This document shows, one piece after another, positions 35,344 to 44,613 of a DNA stretch of 56,099 nucleotides. Every line of letters begins with the position of its first letter. Within the stretch, counting starts at the first letter, position 1. The DNA is from CAMPJM01 sp964440915 (GTDB taxonomy: Bacteria; Bacteroidota; Bacteroidia; Cytophagales; Cyclobacteriaceae). The notes beneath the pieces are model-generated. The model did no database searches. It had not been told where the DNA came from and saw only the letters and a list, made by a program, of their open reading frames with translations. Where the stretch lies: positions 1 to 56,099 of the forward strand of contig CAYTTV010000021.1 of NCBI GenBank assembly GCA_964440915.1, in the 5' to 3' direction. Both the position numbers and the translations under genes were made by a program.

Positions 35344-36462
35344 ATGATCGCTACCGGCTTGCTTGTCCTTTTTGCAGTATGCCTGCTCACCCAACTCATC
35401 TATCATTTATTTTTCTTTTCAAGGCTAGCTTTTTACAAAGAAAAAAATGATGGGCCAACGACTGCTTTCGAAGGGGTGAGCATAATAGTGTGTGCACGAA
35501 ATGCCGCGGAAAAGCTAAATGCCCTCTTGCCTGTTTTATATGCTCAGGACTATCCAAATTTTGAGGTAATCGTGGTAAATGATCGTTCTACAGACGAGAC
35601 TTTTCCTTTTCTGGTAAAAGAAAAAGAAAAAGTTGGTAATTTGAAAGTGCTCACGATCGATCAGACACCCTCACATATAAACCCTAAGAAATATGCTATA
35701 ACGCTGGGCATAAAGGCAGCCCAACATGATCTTATTCTTTTTACAGATGCCGATTGCATGCCGGCTAGCAATCAATGGGTGAAAACCATGGCTGCCCCGT
35801 TTGCTGATACCTCTGTAGAAATCACATTAGGTTATTCACAATATAGAGCGCATCCAGGATTGCTCAACCTTTTTATCCGGTATGAAACGCTTTACACCGC
35901 CATCCAATATGTTTCGTTTGCCCTGTCTGGAATTCCTTATATGGGAGTGGGAAGAAATATGGCCTATAGGAAAAGTTTATTCCTTGATAACAAGGGATTC
36001 AGTGGTTATCAAAAAATTACGGGTGGAGACGATGATCTTTTTATTAATAAGCATGCAACCAAAGCCAATACTCGGGTGAGGATAGGCAGCGATAGTATTG
36101 TATATTCCATTCCAAAAGCCACTTGGAAGGAATACTTTCTTCAGAAAAGAAGGCATTTAGCTGTTGGCAAATTATATGGGTTGGGAGACAGATTGCGATT
36201 AGGTATTTTGTCTTTGTCTCAAATTGGTTTTTGGTTGAGCCTAATCGCAGTATTGTGCTTATGGCATGAACCATACTTTGTAATAGGGGGTTTTGTGTTC
36301 AGGATGCTGATTCAATATATTATCTATTATAAGGCTTCACAAAAGCTGGGAGATAAAATTAAGCATTGGATGCTGATCCCAATACTAGATGTTTTATATG
36401 TGATGTATTATATTGGCACTGGCATTTCCGCAGTTGCTTCAAGAAATATTAAATGGAATTAA
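35344..36462 (+). CDS. Family 2 glycosyltransferase, membrane-bound
   Basis: 372 residues. One N-terminal helix (about 3-22), a GT2 (GT-A fold) domain (about 45-270), and two or three C-terminal helices (about 285-360). Catalytic motifs are VSIIVCARNAAEKL, VVNDRSTDE, LFTDADCMP (DXD-type) and TGGDDDLF followed by QKRRHLAVG (the Q/R-x-x-R-W-like acceptor motif). It transfers a sugar from a nucleotide donor to a lipid or polysaccharide acceptor on the cytoplasmic side of the membrane. Its end overlaps the sigma factor start by 10 bp. Product unknown. Confidence 0.92.
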   Translation: MIATGLLVLFAVCLLTQLIYHLFFFSRLAFYKEKNDGPTTAFEGVSIIVCARNAAEKLNALLPVLYAQDYPNFEVIVVNDRSTDETFPFLVKEKEKVGNLKVLTIDQTPSHINPKKYAITLGIKAAQHDLILFTDADCMPASNQWVKTMAAPFADTSVEITLGYSQYRAHPGLLNLFIRYETLYTAIQYVSFALSGIPYMGVGRNMAYRKSLFLDNKGFSGYQKITGGDDDLFINKHATKANTRVRIGSDSIVYSIPKATWKEYFLQKRRHLAVGKLYGLGDRLRLGILSLSQIGFWLSLIAVLCLWHEPYFVIGGFVFRMLIQYIIYYKASQKLGDKIKHWMLIPILDVLYVMYYIGTGISAVASRNIKWN

Positions 36463-37061
36463 ATAAACAGTTTTCAGAAAAGGCACTAGAAGATTTTAGA
36501 CTAATAGATGCTGCAACACTAAACAACGATGAACAAGCTTATGGCGAACTAATGAAGCGCTATAAAAAGCCTGTTTATCATATGATCTTAAAAATGATCC
36601 GCAATGTAGATGATGCAGAAGACCTCACAATCGAAGCCTTTGCCAAAGCTTTTAAAAATCTGCACAGATTTAAAAAGGACTATACATTTAGCACTTGGTT
36701 GTTCAGGATTGCCACCAACAATACTATAGACTTCATAAGGAAAAAGAAATTAGAAACTTTTAGTCTCAACACGTCTTTTAAAAACGACAACGGCGACTCT
36801 GTGAATATAGATGTGGAGGACCATAACCTAGACCCTCAGGAAGAGGCGATCAAGAGCCAAAAGATAGAACTCGTGCATGTATTTGTCACTAAGCTGCCAC
36901 CCAAATATCAAAGGCTGGTAAGGCTGCGCTACTTTCAGGAGTTGTCTTACGATGAGATTGCCAAAGAGCTGGACGCTCCTCTAGGAACAGTAAAAGCACA
37001 ATTGCACAGGGCCCGAGAACTGATGTACGATCTGGTTAAAGGAAAGGAAGATCATATTTAG
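36453..37061 (+). CDS. RNA polymerase sigma factor, ECF-like sigma-70 family
   Basis: 202 residues. Region 2 is at about 25-100 (AYGELMKRYKKPVYHMILKM, DAEDLTIEAFAKAFKNL, FSTWLFRIATNNTIDFIRKKK) and region 4 at about 135-195 (LPPKYQRLVRLRYFQELSYD, EIAKELDAPLGTVKAQLHRAR). There is no anti-sigma gene next to it; it is instead coupled to a GT2 gene through a 10-bp overlap. Its target promoters are unknown. Length and domain set are normal for group IV factors. Confidence 0.94.
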   Translation: MELNKQFSEKALEDFRLIDAATLNNDEQAYGELMKRYKKPVYHMILKMIRNVDDAEDLTIEAFAKAFKNLHRFKKDYTFSTWLFRIATNNTIDFIRKKKLETFSLNTSFKNDNGDSVNIDVEDHNLDPQEEAIKSQKIELVHVFVTKLPPKYQRLVRLRYFQELSYDEIAKELDAPLGTVKAQLHRARELMYDLVKGKEDHI

Positions 37062-37092
37062 CGGTACGGGATAGAGGGCAGATATAAGATGA

Positions 37093-37143
37093 TAGACATT
37101 AGATTTTAGACATTAGATTTTAGACATTAGATTTTTAGATATT
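37093..37143. repeat. 14-bp tandem repeat (TAGACATTAGATTT x3 plus a degenerate fourth copy) at the rsmG start
   Basis: Units begin at 37093, 37107 and 37121 and are identical. The fourth is decayed (TTAGATATTG) and ends in the TTG start codon of rsmG at 37142-37144. It fills most of the 80-bp gap after the sigma factor gene. A related, looser sequence (AGACGTCAGATGTCAGATT) lies at about 42228-42248 and another (TTAGATGTTAGATTTGAG) near 42328, suggesting a family of short dispersed repeats. Confidence 0.9.
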
Positions 37144-37774
37144 GAATTCCGACATTATTTTTCGCTACTTTCCTGAGGTCAACGCAACCCAAAAGGCACA
37201 ATTTCAAGCTCTGGAAGGACTGTACAAAGAGTGGAATGCCATGATCAATGTCATTTCCCGAAAGGATATAGATGAGTTATATCTCAAGCACGTTTTGCAT
37301 TCACTGGCTATTGCCAAAGTCACCTCCTTCGCGCCTAATGCTGAGATATTGGACGTAGGTACAGGAGGTGGTTTCCCAGGTATTCCTTTGGCCATCTTGT
37401 TTCCGGAGGCTCACTTTCATCTTGTCGATTCCATTGGAAAGAAAATAAAAGTGGTAGAAAATGTAGTGGAGCAACTAGACCTGAAAAACGTTAAAGCTGA
37501 AAAAGAAAGGGCAGAGCAACTCTCAGGGCAATATGACTTTGTGGTAAGCCGGGCCGTGACAAGCATGGCAGAATTTCACAGATGGACAAAAGGCAAAATC
37601 AGGAAAAAAGCCAAAGCTGGAACACCTCTACCCAATGGCATCCTCGCGCTCAAAGGCGGAGACTTGAAAGAAGAGCTTGCAGAAGTAAAAGCACAGAAAA
37701 AGGTTTTTAACATCGGCGACTTTTTTGAAGAGCCGTTTTTTGAAACCAAAAAAATAGTGTACATCCCTGGATAG
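37142..37774 (+). CDS. rsmG: 16S rRNA (guanine-527-N7)-methyltransferase
   Basis: 210 residues, started by TTG at 37142 inside the tandem repeat; no ATG upstream is in frame. The first residues (FRYFPEVNATQKAQFQALEG) and NVISRKDIDELYLKHVLHSL match the conserved GidB start. The SAM motif ILDVGTGGGFPGIPLAI is at about 64-80, with later blocks FVVSRAVTSMAEFHRW and GGDLKEEL. It methylates G527 in the 530 loop of 16S rRNA; loss gives low-level streptomycin resistance in other bacteria. It is not next to gidA (mnmG) here. It ends 12 bp from the convergent GT39 gene. Confidence 0.94.
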   Translation: MNSDIIFRYFPEVNATQKAQFQALEGLYKEWNAMINVISRKDIDELYLKHVLHSLAIAKVTSFAPNAEILDVGTGGGFPGIPLAILFPEAHFHLVDSIGKKIKVVENVVEQLDLKNVKAEKERAEQLSGQYDFVVSRAVTSMAEFHRWTKGKIRKKAKAGTPLPNGILALKGGDLKEELAEVKAQKKVFNIGDFFEEPFFETKKIVYIPG

Positions 37775-37786
37775 GCTTGTGCTTTA

Positions 37787-39337
37787 TTAATCAAAATGCT
37801 TTAAATCTTGCCACACTTCTTCTAAAGACACCTTGGGTTTCCTACCAACGAAAATAGGCAAGTTGTTTTCATAAGGCATGGCATATTGAGAAACTACTAC
37901 ACCTTTCTGTTCTACAGACTCAAAAAAACGAGCATTCGCTTCCATATTACTGCCCATAATGATGAGTACCAGGTTTTCAGAAGTTTCTCCAGGCCCCCAT
38001 ATCCAATAATTGTTGTGACTGCTGATTGCCTCAGGAAGAGGATATTTTCTCCTATAAAAATTTATTGCACCTGCTTCACCATAGTTTTGTCCAAAGAACT
38101 TGGCATTTGCCTTTTCATACTCCGGCAATGCCACATAAACTTGAGAGGTAGTTTTGGCCATATTCTCCCATCCATGCATATCGGCATAAAACTGTGGTAG
38201 CGGCCCTATTTCTTTTTTTTCTGTGGTCGACGGTGCCAATCCCAAAAACTTGGCGTAGGCTATATATCTTTCTACAGGGAGCACCGGAAGCACCAGAGGG
38301 GCCGTGACCACACCACCAACAATGAATAAAACAATGATTGTGATTTGGCGCCATCTAACGTTTCTGAACCATCCTCCTAGCATGACGGCACCTCCAGCGA
38401 GCAACATAGGAAAAGCTGGCACTAAATATTCAGCTTTACTGGTCTTATTTACGGCTAAAATCAGAAAAACGGTAATAAAAACTATGCCCACAATACGATA
38501 CTTCTTCCCTTCGCTGTAAAATAAAAAGTAGGCCAATCCACACGACCACAATAAAAAATTCAATGGATGCATGGTCATGGTCGCATCCAAGGTAAAATCA
38601 AAGAATGACCTTTCCACATATTTATGAGCAGTGGCGTTCTCAATGAATTCTATAAGCGGCCAACCATGTATTTGTTGCCATATGATATAAGGCATAAAAA
38701 TCAGAAATGCTATGAGAGCCGCCAAATACGGCCCTGGTGTCTGTAAAACATTTCTGTTTGGAGTCAAAATAAGCCCCATGAAAATACCTGCTCCTAGCCA
38801 TAAAACGCTGATTTTGTTCATTAGGCCTAGCCCTAAGACAAGACCTAACAGTAACCATAGTTTCAGGGCTGGCTTCTCGACAATGAGCATCAGGATATAT
38901 ACAGCCCCTACCCAACATAAATGATCATAGACATTCATAGAATAAAAACCATGCATAGCCAGAAAGATGGGAGCAATGAAAACACCTATACTCGCCAAAA
39001 GGACCTCAAAAAGTTTCCCACCCAGCTTCATCACAATTAAGCCTGTAATAAAAATGACCCCTGCACCTGCCATAGCAGGAAAAACACGAATTGCCCAAAG
39101 AGAATCTCCCCATAAAAAGCTGCTCAACTTTAACAAAGCGACAGATAAAGGCGGTTGATCCACATATCCCCATGCCAGGTTTTCGCTGCAAGCTATATAG
39201 TAAAATTCGTCACGAAAATAGCCATAAGCGGTGGTGGCATTTACTATAACATGCACCAATACCTTGATAGATGCAATAATGCCTAACAATAAAAAGGTGT
39301 TTGCTTTTTTGGAAATTGTACTTAGTGAGGGGCTCAT
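37787..39337 (-). CDS. Family 39 (ArnT/PMT-like) membrane glycosyltransferase
   Basis: 516 residues with about eleven membrane helices in the first 350 residues, followed by a periplasmic C-terminal domain (about 370-516). The catalytic region in the first periplasmic loop is AYGYFRDEFYYIACSENLAWGYVDQPPLS (key Asp-Glu in YFRDEFYY), as in GT39/GT83 enzymes that use polyprenyl-phosphate sugars. It probably adds a sugar to lipid A, another lipid or a protein on the periplasmic side. It stands alone, facing away from the GH31 gene, so the acceptor is unknown. Confidence 0.88.
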   Translation of the reverse strand: MSPSLSTISKKANTFLLLGIIASIKVLVHVIVNATTAYGYFRDEFYYIACSENLAWGYVDQPPLSVALLKLSSFLWGDSLWAIRVFPAMAGAGVIFITGLIVMKLGGKLFEVLLASIGVFIAPIFLAMHGFYSMNVYDHLCWVGAVYILMLIVEKPALKLWLLLGLVLGLGLMNKISVLWLGAGIFMGLILTPNRNVLQTPGPYLAALIAFLIFMPYIIWQQIHGWPLIEFIENATAHKYVERSFFDFTLDATMTMHPLNFLLWSCGLAYFLFYSEGKKYRIVGIVFITVFLILAVNKTSKAEYLVPAFPMLLAGGAVMLGGWFRNVRWRQITIIVLFIVGGVVTAPLVLPVLPVERYIAYAKFLGLAPSTTEKKEIGPLPQFYADMHGWENMAKTTSQVYVALPEYEKANAKFFGQNYGEAGAINFYRRKYPLPEAISSHNNYWIWGPGETSENLVLIIMGSNMEANARFFESVEQKGVVVSQYAMPYENNLPIFVGRKPKVSLEEVWQDLKHFD

Positions 39338-39805
39338 AAAACTAATTTTGTATTATTGACAGGGATTGTACCCACTTTAGGCTTGGCATAAGTATATGAA
39401 CCTATTGCGAGGTTTTTAAGAAGATGCTAATTACTATAAAAGAGTTGCAAAGTTTTTCTATACAAAACTTATTATTTCATTCCGCAAACCGTCTGGTGTA
39501 TAATTTCATAAAACTATAGGGTTTTTAAAATTATCTGTAATGGATATATCAATAAAAGAAAAGTTATTTAGAAATGAGCAGCGATGCTTCTTGTGAACAA
39601 AATACTTTATTGTGCAGCAAAACCCCGAAAACAATTGTACTTAAAGGAATTACACGAAGGTTTAGGCTGGTTCTAGCAATGGAGGAAATCGAGAATATAA
39701 TATTTAAAAGAATTAACCATTCCCATTGAAATCAAGTTTAACTTTATTGTCTAATTTTAGTCTCTTAACTAAGATTACAAAGTCTAAATAAAAATAAAAT
39801 ACAAC
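39338..39805. other. Divergent intergenic region GT39 / GH31
   Basis: 468 bp, AT-rich, no gene of convincing quality. A 7-bp stem AAGTTTT (39450-39456) and AAAACTT (39464-39470) is present. I found no perfect TAnnTTTG on either strand. TAATTTTAG near 39750 is the closest for GH31 but departs from the consensus. Confidence 0.5.
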
Positions 39806-42220
39806 ATGGAAGAAGAGAACATAGGTGGCCATGGCAACTACATGGAAAACTTTAGGAGTACCGAGGACAAAGAACTATATCCTGGAACACTTATCAATTT
39901 CCGCCAAGAAAACACACAAAAATTCTATTTTGAAACTGCCTTTACCATTCTTGAAGTTACAGTAGTCAGCGATTTCATCTTCCGTTTCCGATATGCAAAT
40001 AATTTTATTTTCGAAGATGACTTTTCCTATGCTATGGCAAAGGACTTTTCTCCAACACCACCTACTGTAAATTGGAAAGAAACGACGGACCATTATGAGA
40101 TTAATACGGCTGTTTTAACATGTCATATATACAAATACGACCTAAGGAAAAAAATCCTAGATAAGGAAGGAAATGTTATCAATGCAGACGAAAAAGGATT
40201 TCATTGGGAAGAGGACAAAGAAACAGGCAGCAACATTGTTATTGAAACTAAAGCTTTACAAAAAGACGAAGCTTTTTTTGGTTTGGGCGACAAGCCTTGC
40301 CAACTCAACTTAAAAGGCAAACGGCTGCAACTTTGGGGCTCTGATACTTATGGATATGGCAAAGACACAGATCCAATTTACAAAAACATTCCATTTTTTC
40401 TTGGCCTCCACGACAACATCGGTTATGGTATATTCCTAGACAATACCTTTCGAAGTTTTTTTGATTTCGGCCATGAAAGAAAAAGTGCTTATAGCTTTTG
40501 GGCACATGGTGGCGAGATGAATTATTATTTTATCTATGGCCCAGAGCTTGTGAAGGTATGCGAAACCTTTGTCCATATGACAGGAAAACCTGAGCTCCCT
40601 CCGATGTGGGCGCTTGGCTATCAACAATCAAAATGGAGCTATTATCCTGAATCGAAAGTAAGGAAGCTTGCACAAGACTTTCGTGACCACCGCGTGCCAT
40701 GTGATGTGATACACATTGACATAGATTATATGGAAGGTTATCGCTGCTTTACATGGAGCAAAAATAATTTTCCCAATCCGAAACAACTCATTAGTGACCT
40801 CAGCGATCAGGGCTTTAAGACGGTAGTCATCATTGATCCGGGCATAAAAGAGGATCGGAATTACTGGGTATATCAACAAGGCATTGAAAATGATCATTTC
40901 TGCAAAAGGACAGATGGCCCTCTCATGAGAGGAAGTGTGTGGCCCGGCATATGCGTTTTCCCTGATTTTACCAATCCCAAAGCCAGGGAGTGGTGGTCAG
41001 GGCTCTTTGAAGGCCTCATAGACGACGGCGTCCGTGGCATATGGAATGACATGAACGAACCGGCAGTGTTTGAAGAAGGCACTTTCCCTGATGACGTAAG
41101 GCATGATTTCGATGGACATCCTTGCAGTCACAGGAAGGCGCACAACGTATATGGCATGCAAATGGCACGCGCCACGAACAATGGCATAAAACGGCTTTTA
41201 AAGCCTCATAGGCCATTTACCATCACAAGATCGGCTTATGCGGGAACCCAACGCTATGCTGCTGTATGGACAGGAGACAACGTGGCCAACTGGGAACATT
41301 TAACTATCGCCAACATACAATGTCAGCGACTCAGCACATCGGGTATTTCATTTGCAGGTTCCGATGTGGGTGGTTTTGTTGAGAAACCAGAGGGTGAGCT
41401 TTATACGAGATGGATTCAGATGGCTGTCTTTCATCCATTCTTCAGAACGCATACTTCAGGCGACCATGGTGACAAGGAACCGTGGACATTCGGCCCTGAT
41501 TATGAGGGCATCATCAGGAAATTTATCGAATTACGCTATCGCCTATTGCCTTATATCTATACTACCTTCTGGCAATATGTTCGTTATGGAACCCCCATGT
41601 TGAAGTCCAGCTTCTTGGTAAATCAGCATGATGAAGAAGCTTACAACCGGCAGGAAGAATTCTTTATGGGGGATCACCTTATGATTTGCCCCATTTCTCA
41701 GCCTAATGCCGATGGACGGTGGTTGTATCTTCCTAAGGGCACTTGGTACCACTATTGGGATGACACCCCTTATACCGATGGCGGAGAGGTTTGGATAGGA
41801 GCAGATTTGAACCACATTCCTTTATTTGTTCGTGCTGGTGCTATAATACCCCACTACCCTGTGCAGCAATTTGTTGGAGAGAAAACCATAGAAATTCTTA
41901 CACTGCATGTCTATTACAATACCGAACCAACCAAAAGTGTACTGTATGAAGATGCGGGAGATGGCTATGAGTACCTAGAAGGCGCAAGCAATGTGAAAAC
42001 TTTTGTGGTGAGCGACGCTGGGAATCAGTTTACCATTGATCAAACCAAGGAAGGTGGCTATGCCCCTTCGTACCATACCTATGAGATCATTTTACACGGC
42101 GTACCATTTGACATAAAAGCCTGCAAGGTAGACGGTGTGGAAGTTACGGTGGAAAGATCAAAAGAAGAACCCACTAAAGTGCTTGTCCCATCAGACTTTA
42201 AAGAGATAGTAATAGGATAA
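39806..42220 (+). CDS. GH31 alpha-glucosidase-type glycoside hydrolase
   Basis: 804 residues without a signal peptide, so probably cytoplasmic. An N-terminal beta-sandwich (about 30-230, GLGDKPCQLNLKGKRLQLW) precedes the barrel (about 260-610). Motifs are PMWALGYQQSKWSYYPESKV, IDIDYMEGYRCFTW, the nucleophile Asp415 in GIWNDMNEP, the acid/base region FAGSDVGGF and HTSGDHGDKEPW; beta domains follow. It releases alpha-linked glucose (or a related sugar) from the non-reducing end of oligosaccharides. The closest look is to the bacterial maltase and sucrase-isomaltase-like branch rather than alpha-xylosidases. It is monocistronic and not attached to a SusC/D locus. Confidence 0.94.
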   Translation: MEEENIGGHGNYMENFRSTEDKELYPGTLINFRQENTQKFYFETAFTILEVTVVSDFIFRFRYANNFIFEDDFSYAMAKDFSPTPPTVNWKETTDHYEINTAVLTCHIYKYDLRKKILDKEGNVINADEKGFHWEEDKETGSNIVIETKALQKDEAFFGLGDKPCQLNLKGKRLQLWGSDTYGYGKDTDPIYKNIPFFLGLHDNIGYGIFLDNTFRSFFDFGHERKSAYSFWAHGGEMNYYFIYGPELVKVCETFVHMTGKPELPPMWALGYQQSKWSYYPESKVRKLAQDFRDHRVPCDVIHIDIDYMEGYRCFTWSKNNFPNPKQLISDLSDQGFKTVVIIDPGIKEDRNYWVYQQGIENDHFCKRTDGPLMRGSVWPGICVFPDFTNPKAREWWSGLFEGLIDDGVRGIWNDMNEPAVFEEGTFPDDVRHDFDGHPCSHRKAHNVYGMQMARATNNGIKRLLKPHRPFTITRSAYAGTQRYAAVWTGDNVANWEHLTIANIQCQRLSTSGISFAGSDVGGFVEKPEGELYTRWIQMAVFHPFFRTHTSGDHGDKEPWTFGPDYEGIIRKFIELRYRLLPYIYTTFWQYVRYGTPMLKSSFLVNQHDEEAYNRQEEFFMGDHLMICPISQPNADGRWLYLPKGTWYHYWDDTPYTDGGEVWIGADLNHIPLFVRAGAIIPHYPVQQFVGEKTIEILTLHVYYNTEPTKSVLYEDAGDGYEYLEGASNVKTFVVSDAGNQFTIDQTKEGGYAPSYHTYEIILHGVPFDIKACKVDGVEVTVERSKEEPTKVLVPSDFKEIVIG

Positions 42221-42622
42221 AGATTATAGACGTCAGATGTCAGATTCGCGACTTTAGCCGTAAGACAGGAGATGCGATATTAGTAAGGGAATAATGGGCA
42301 ACTTGCAATAGGCAATGAAAAGGCTTTAGATGTTAGATTTGAGAAGGTGATCTAAAACAAGAGAATTATTCTGCGATATATGTATATGCATTTTTGCTTA
42401 TCCTCCAGTAGATATCAGAAATTTACTTGAAGGAACAGATAATAGATGGGTGAATTTAGATCTTGGAAGATAAAATAATAGGCACCAGAAAGAAAATAAT
42501 TGCTGCCTATCATCCTGCAAGGAACTTGTTGGAGGGAAGTAAAGCACTACTACTTGATCCCACAACCCTTAGACAAAACCATGGGTATTCGTGGATTAAT
42601 CATTTCCTTTCACTGGATAAGT
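42221..42622. other. Convergent intergenic region GH31 / OmpA-family gene
   Basis: 402 bp without a gene. It carries the loose repeats AGACGTCAGATGTCAGATT (about 42228-42248) and TTAGATGTTAGATTTGAG (about 42328) related to the rsmG repeat, and a weak 7-bp stem ATAGGCA/TGCCTAT (42478-42510) without a U-tract. I see no strong terminator for either gene. Confidence 0.5.
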
Positions 42623-44560
42623 TCACATCCCCAAGATTGTGAAATCTATCCTTCTATTGGTTTGTCGGTTTTCCTCTGAGTCGTTAGGTACCAGGGGCTG
42701 TGCTTTTCCATAGCCCCTATACAACAGCTGCTGCTTGTTTACCCCTTGTTGGAGCAAGTAGTCATACACGGCCTTTGCCCTTTGCAATGAAAGCTCTTTA
42801 TTGTATTCATCGCTGCCTACATCATCGGTATGGCCGCCAATGCCAACTCGTACGGTCTCGTTTTCCTTCAAAAACCGAACAATCTTGTTCAATTCTGTTT
42901 TCGACTTTTCTCGTAAAGTATACTGATCCGTATCAAAAAATATGTTTTTTAAAGTTGTCGTTACTCCCTTGGTAAGTGGCTCCAAAAACACATCGATGTT
43001 AATCGGCTCAAAATCTACGACCTCACTGTAGTCAAAAGCCAGGCTTTGGAACAGATAGCCTGGCTGTGACACATAAAGTGCATACTCAGAACCTTGTGTG
43101 AGCACCATCAGGTAATCGCCAGTCACGGCGTCGGAAGTGACGGCACTTATCAGCTCATCCTTGGCAATGTCATACAATTCTATTTGAGCACCTATCGGCA
43201 ATTTACTTTTGGCATCATAAACCTTTCCTTGCACATAGTTGCTTCGGTTCTCTACTTGAATGATTTCGGGCACCCCAAATTCAAACAATCTGCTGACATA
43301 ATGGGCTGTCCTATAATTTTCCTCATAGGCATAATAGCCCTTCTTTCCATCAGACGAAATAAACAATGACACCTGGTCGTCGCTGTTGTTCAACGGAAAG
43401 CCAAGGTTTACGGGATTGGTCCATCCTACTTCCGTTAGTTCTGCCGAAAACAAATCAAATCCGCCAAATCCGGGGTGGCCTTTTGAAGAAAAGTATAGCG
43501 TTTGATTGTTGGCATGAATAAAAGGAGAAACCTCATCATCAGCCGTATTGATTTTATTGCCCAGGTTGGTTGCTTTGGTCCAACTGTCGTTTTTATAATA
43601 GCTCACATAAATATCTCTTTTGCCAAAACCAGCAGGCCGGTCGGATACAAAATACAATGTTCGACCGTCAGGAGAGAGCGACGGTTGGGATTCCCAAGAT
43701 GCTGAGTTGATATTGGGTCCTAGGTTTTCTGGTTCGCTCCACTCATCCCCTGTTCTATAGCTAACATATAAATCGCAACTTCCATAACCCTTTCTTCCAA
43801 CACATGAAGTAAAAATCAACATCCGTCCATCTGCTGAAATAGCAGTAGTTCCTTCGTTGTTAGGTGTATTGATCTTATCAGATATAGGCTCGGGCTTCTG
43901 CCATTTTCCGTCAGTCCCTTTTCGGCTTACTACTATATCCTCATCATATTGAGCCGACACTCCCGCTCTTCGTGTAAAAAACAAAGTATTCTGATCTGCA
44001 GTCAACACAGGAAAATACTGCAGTTGGAATGAGTTCAGCGGTGGTTGTAAAGGCGATGGCTTAAATGGTAAGGTATCTTTTATAGCTACTTGAGCGAAAT
44101 CGATGTTCCGCATAAGCTTATCAATTTCTGGAAGCAGCCTTTTATCTGGCTCCCCTACCCTTTTAAATGTCTCAAGGAGTGACTTTGCCTCAGTATATTT
44201 ATACTGTTTGAATTGCATCTCGGCCAAGGCATAATAAGCACCAGATGTTCTTTTATCTTCCGGCAGAATCTCTATGGCGCGACTCAAATGATATTGGGCC
44301 CTTATAAAATTACCAACATCTTTGTACAATGATCCTACCCTTAAATGCGCCTCGGCAAAATTCTTATCGTTCTCAATCGCTTTTTGAAGCAGCTCTATAG
44401 CATGAGGAACCTGACCTCGCATCATGAACATTTCCGATTGCTCAAAAGCGGTGATGGCCTTCTTCTTTTTGGTAGAATATGCCGGTTTGTTCTGTGAAAA
44501 CCCGCTGGACGCACAGCATAATAAAAACAGAAGTAATAAAAATCTATGTAAACAAACCAT
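42623..44560 (-). CDS. OmpA-family protein with TPR, beta-propeller and regulatory-like domain (PorE-like)
   Basis: 645 residues with a signal peptide ending near GFSQ. The domains in order are: TPR units (about 35-150, AIELLQKAIENDKNFAEAHL), a PD40/WD40-like propeller (about 190-420, repeats such as PSLSPDGRTLYFVSDRPAG and GYGSCDLYVSYRTGDEWSEP), a carboxypeptidase regulatory-like domain (about 435-520, GKVYDAKSKLPIGAQIEL), and a C-terminal OmpA peptidoglycan-binding domain (IGGHTDDVGSDEYN, NRRIDFTIL). This exact order is that of PorE, which links the T9SS trans-envelope complex to peptidoglycan. Bacteroidota carry several paralogues, so PorE itself is not certain. The genome does use T9SS (see the cargo gene at 51540). 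Confidence 0.85.
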   Translation of the reverse strand: MVCLHRFLLLLFLLCCASSGFSQNKPAYSTKKKKAITAFEQSEMFMMRGQVPHAIELLQKAIENDKNFAEAHLRVGSLYKDVGNFIRAQYHLSRAIEILPEDKRTSGAYYALAEMQFKQYKYTEAKSLLETFKRVGEPDKRLLPEIDKLMRNIDFAQVAIKDTLPFKPSPLQPPLNSFQLQYFPVLTADQNTLFFTRRAGVSAQYDEDIVVSRKGTDGKWQKPEPISDKINTPNNEGTTAISADGRMLIFTSCVGRKGYGSCDLYVSYRTGDEWSEPENLGPNINSASWESQPSLSPDGRTLYFVSDRPAGFGKRDIYVSYYKNDSWTKATNLGNKINTADDEVSPFIHANNQTLYFSSKGHPGFGGFDLFSAELTEVGWTNPVNLGFPLNNSDDQVSLFISSDGKKGYYAYEENYRTAHYVSRLFEFGVPEIIQVENRSNYVQGKVYDAKSKLPIGAQIELYDIAKDELISAVTSDAVTGDYLMVLTQGSEYALYVSQPGYLFQSLAFDYSEVVDFEPINIDVFLEPLTKGVTTTLKNIFFDTDQYTLREKSKTELNKIVRFLKENETVRVGIGGHTDDVGSDEYNKELSLQRAKAVYDYLLQQGVNKQQLLYRGYGKAQPLVPNDSEENRQTNRRIDFTILGM

Positions 44561-44568
44561 ACAGTAGG

Positions 44569-44595
44569 GACGCCCTGCTTGTAAGGCAGGGCGTC
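44569..44595 (-). promoter_or_regulatory. GC-rich hairpin just upstream of the OmpA-family start
   Basis: GACGCCCTGC (44569-44578) and GCAGGGCGTC (44586-44595) form a perfect 10-bp stem with a 7-nt loop. On the minus transcript it ends 8 nt before the ATG at 44560 and lies after the M49 gene stop. There is no U-tract on that side. It may shield the ribosome site, stabilise one cistron or act as a weak attenuator. Confidence 0.6.
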
Positions 44596-44613
44596 TTTAA
44601 ATATTGAAACAGA

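Noticed and set aside
42478..42510. ATAGGCA/TGCCTAT stem as terminator of the GH31 gene
   Set aside because: Seven base pairs, 19-nt loop and no U-tract; too weak to call.
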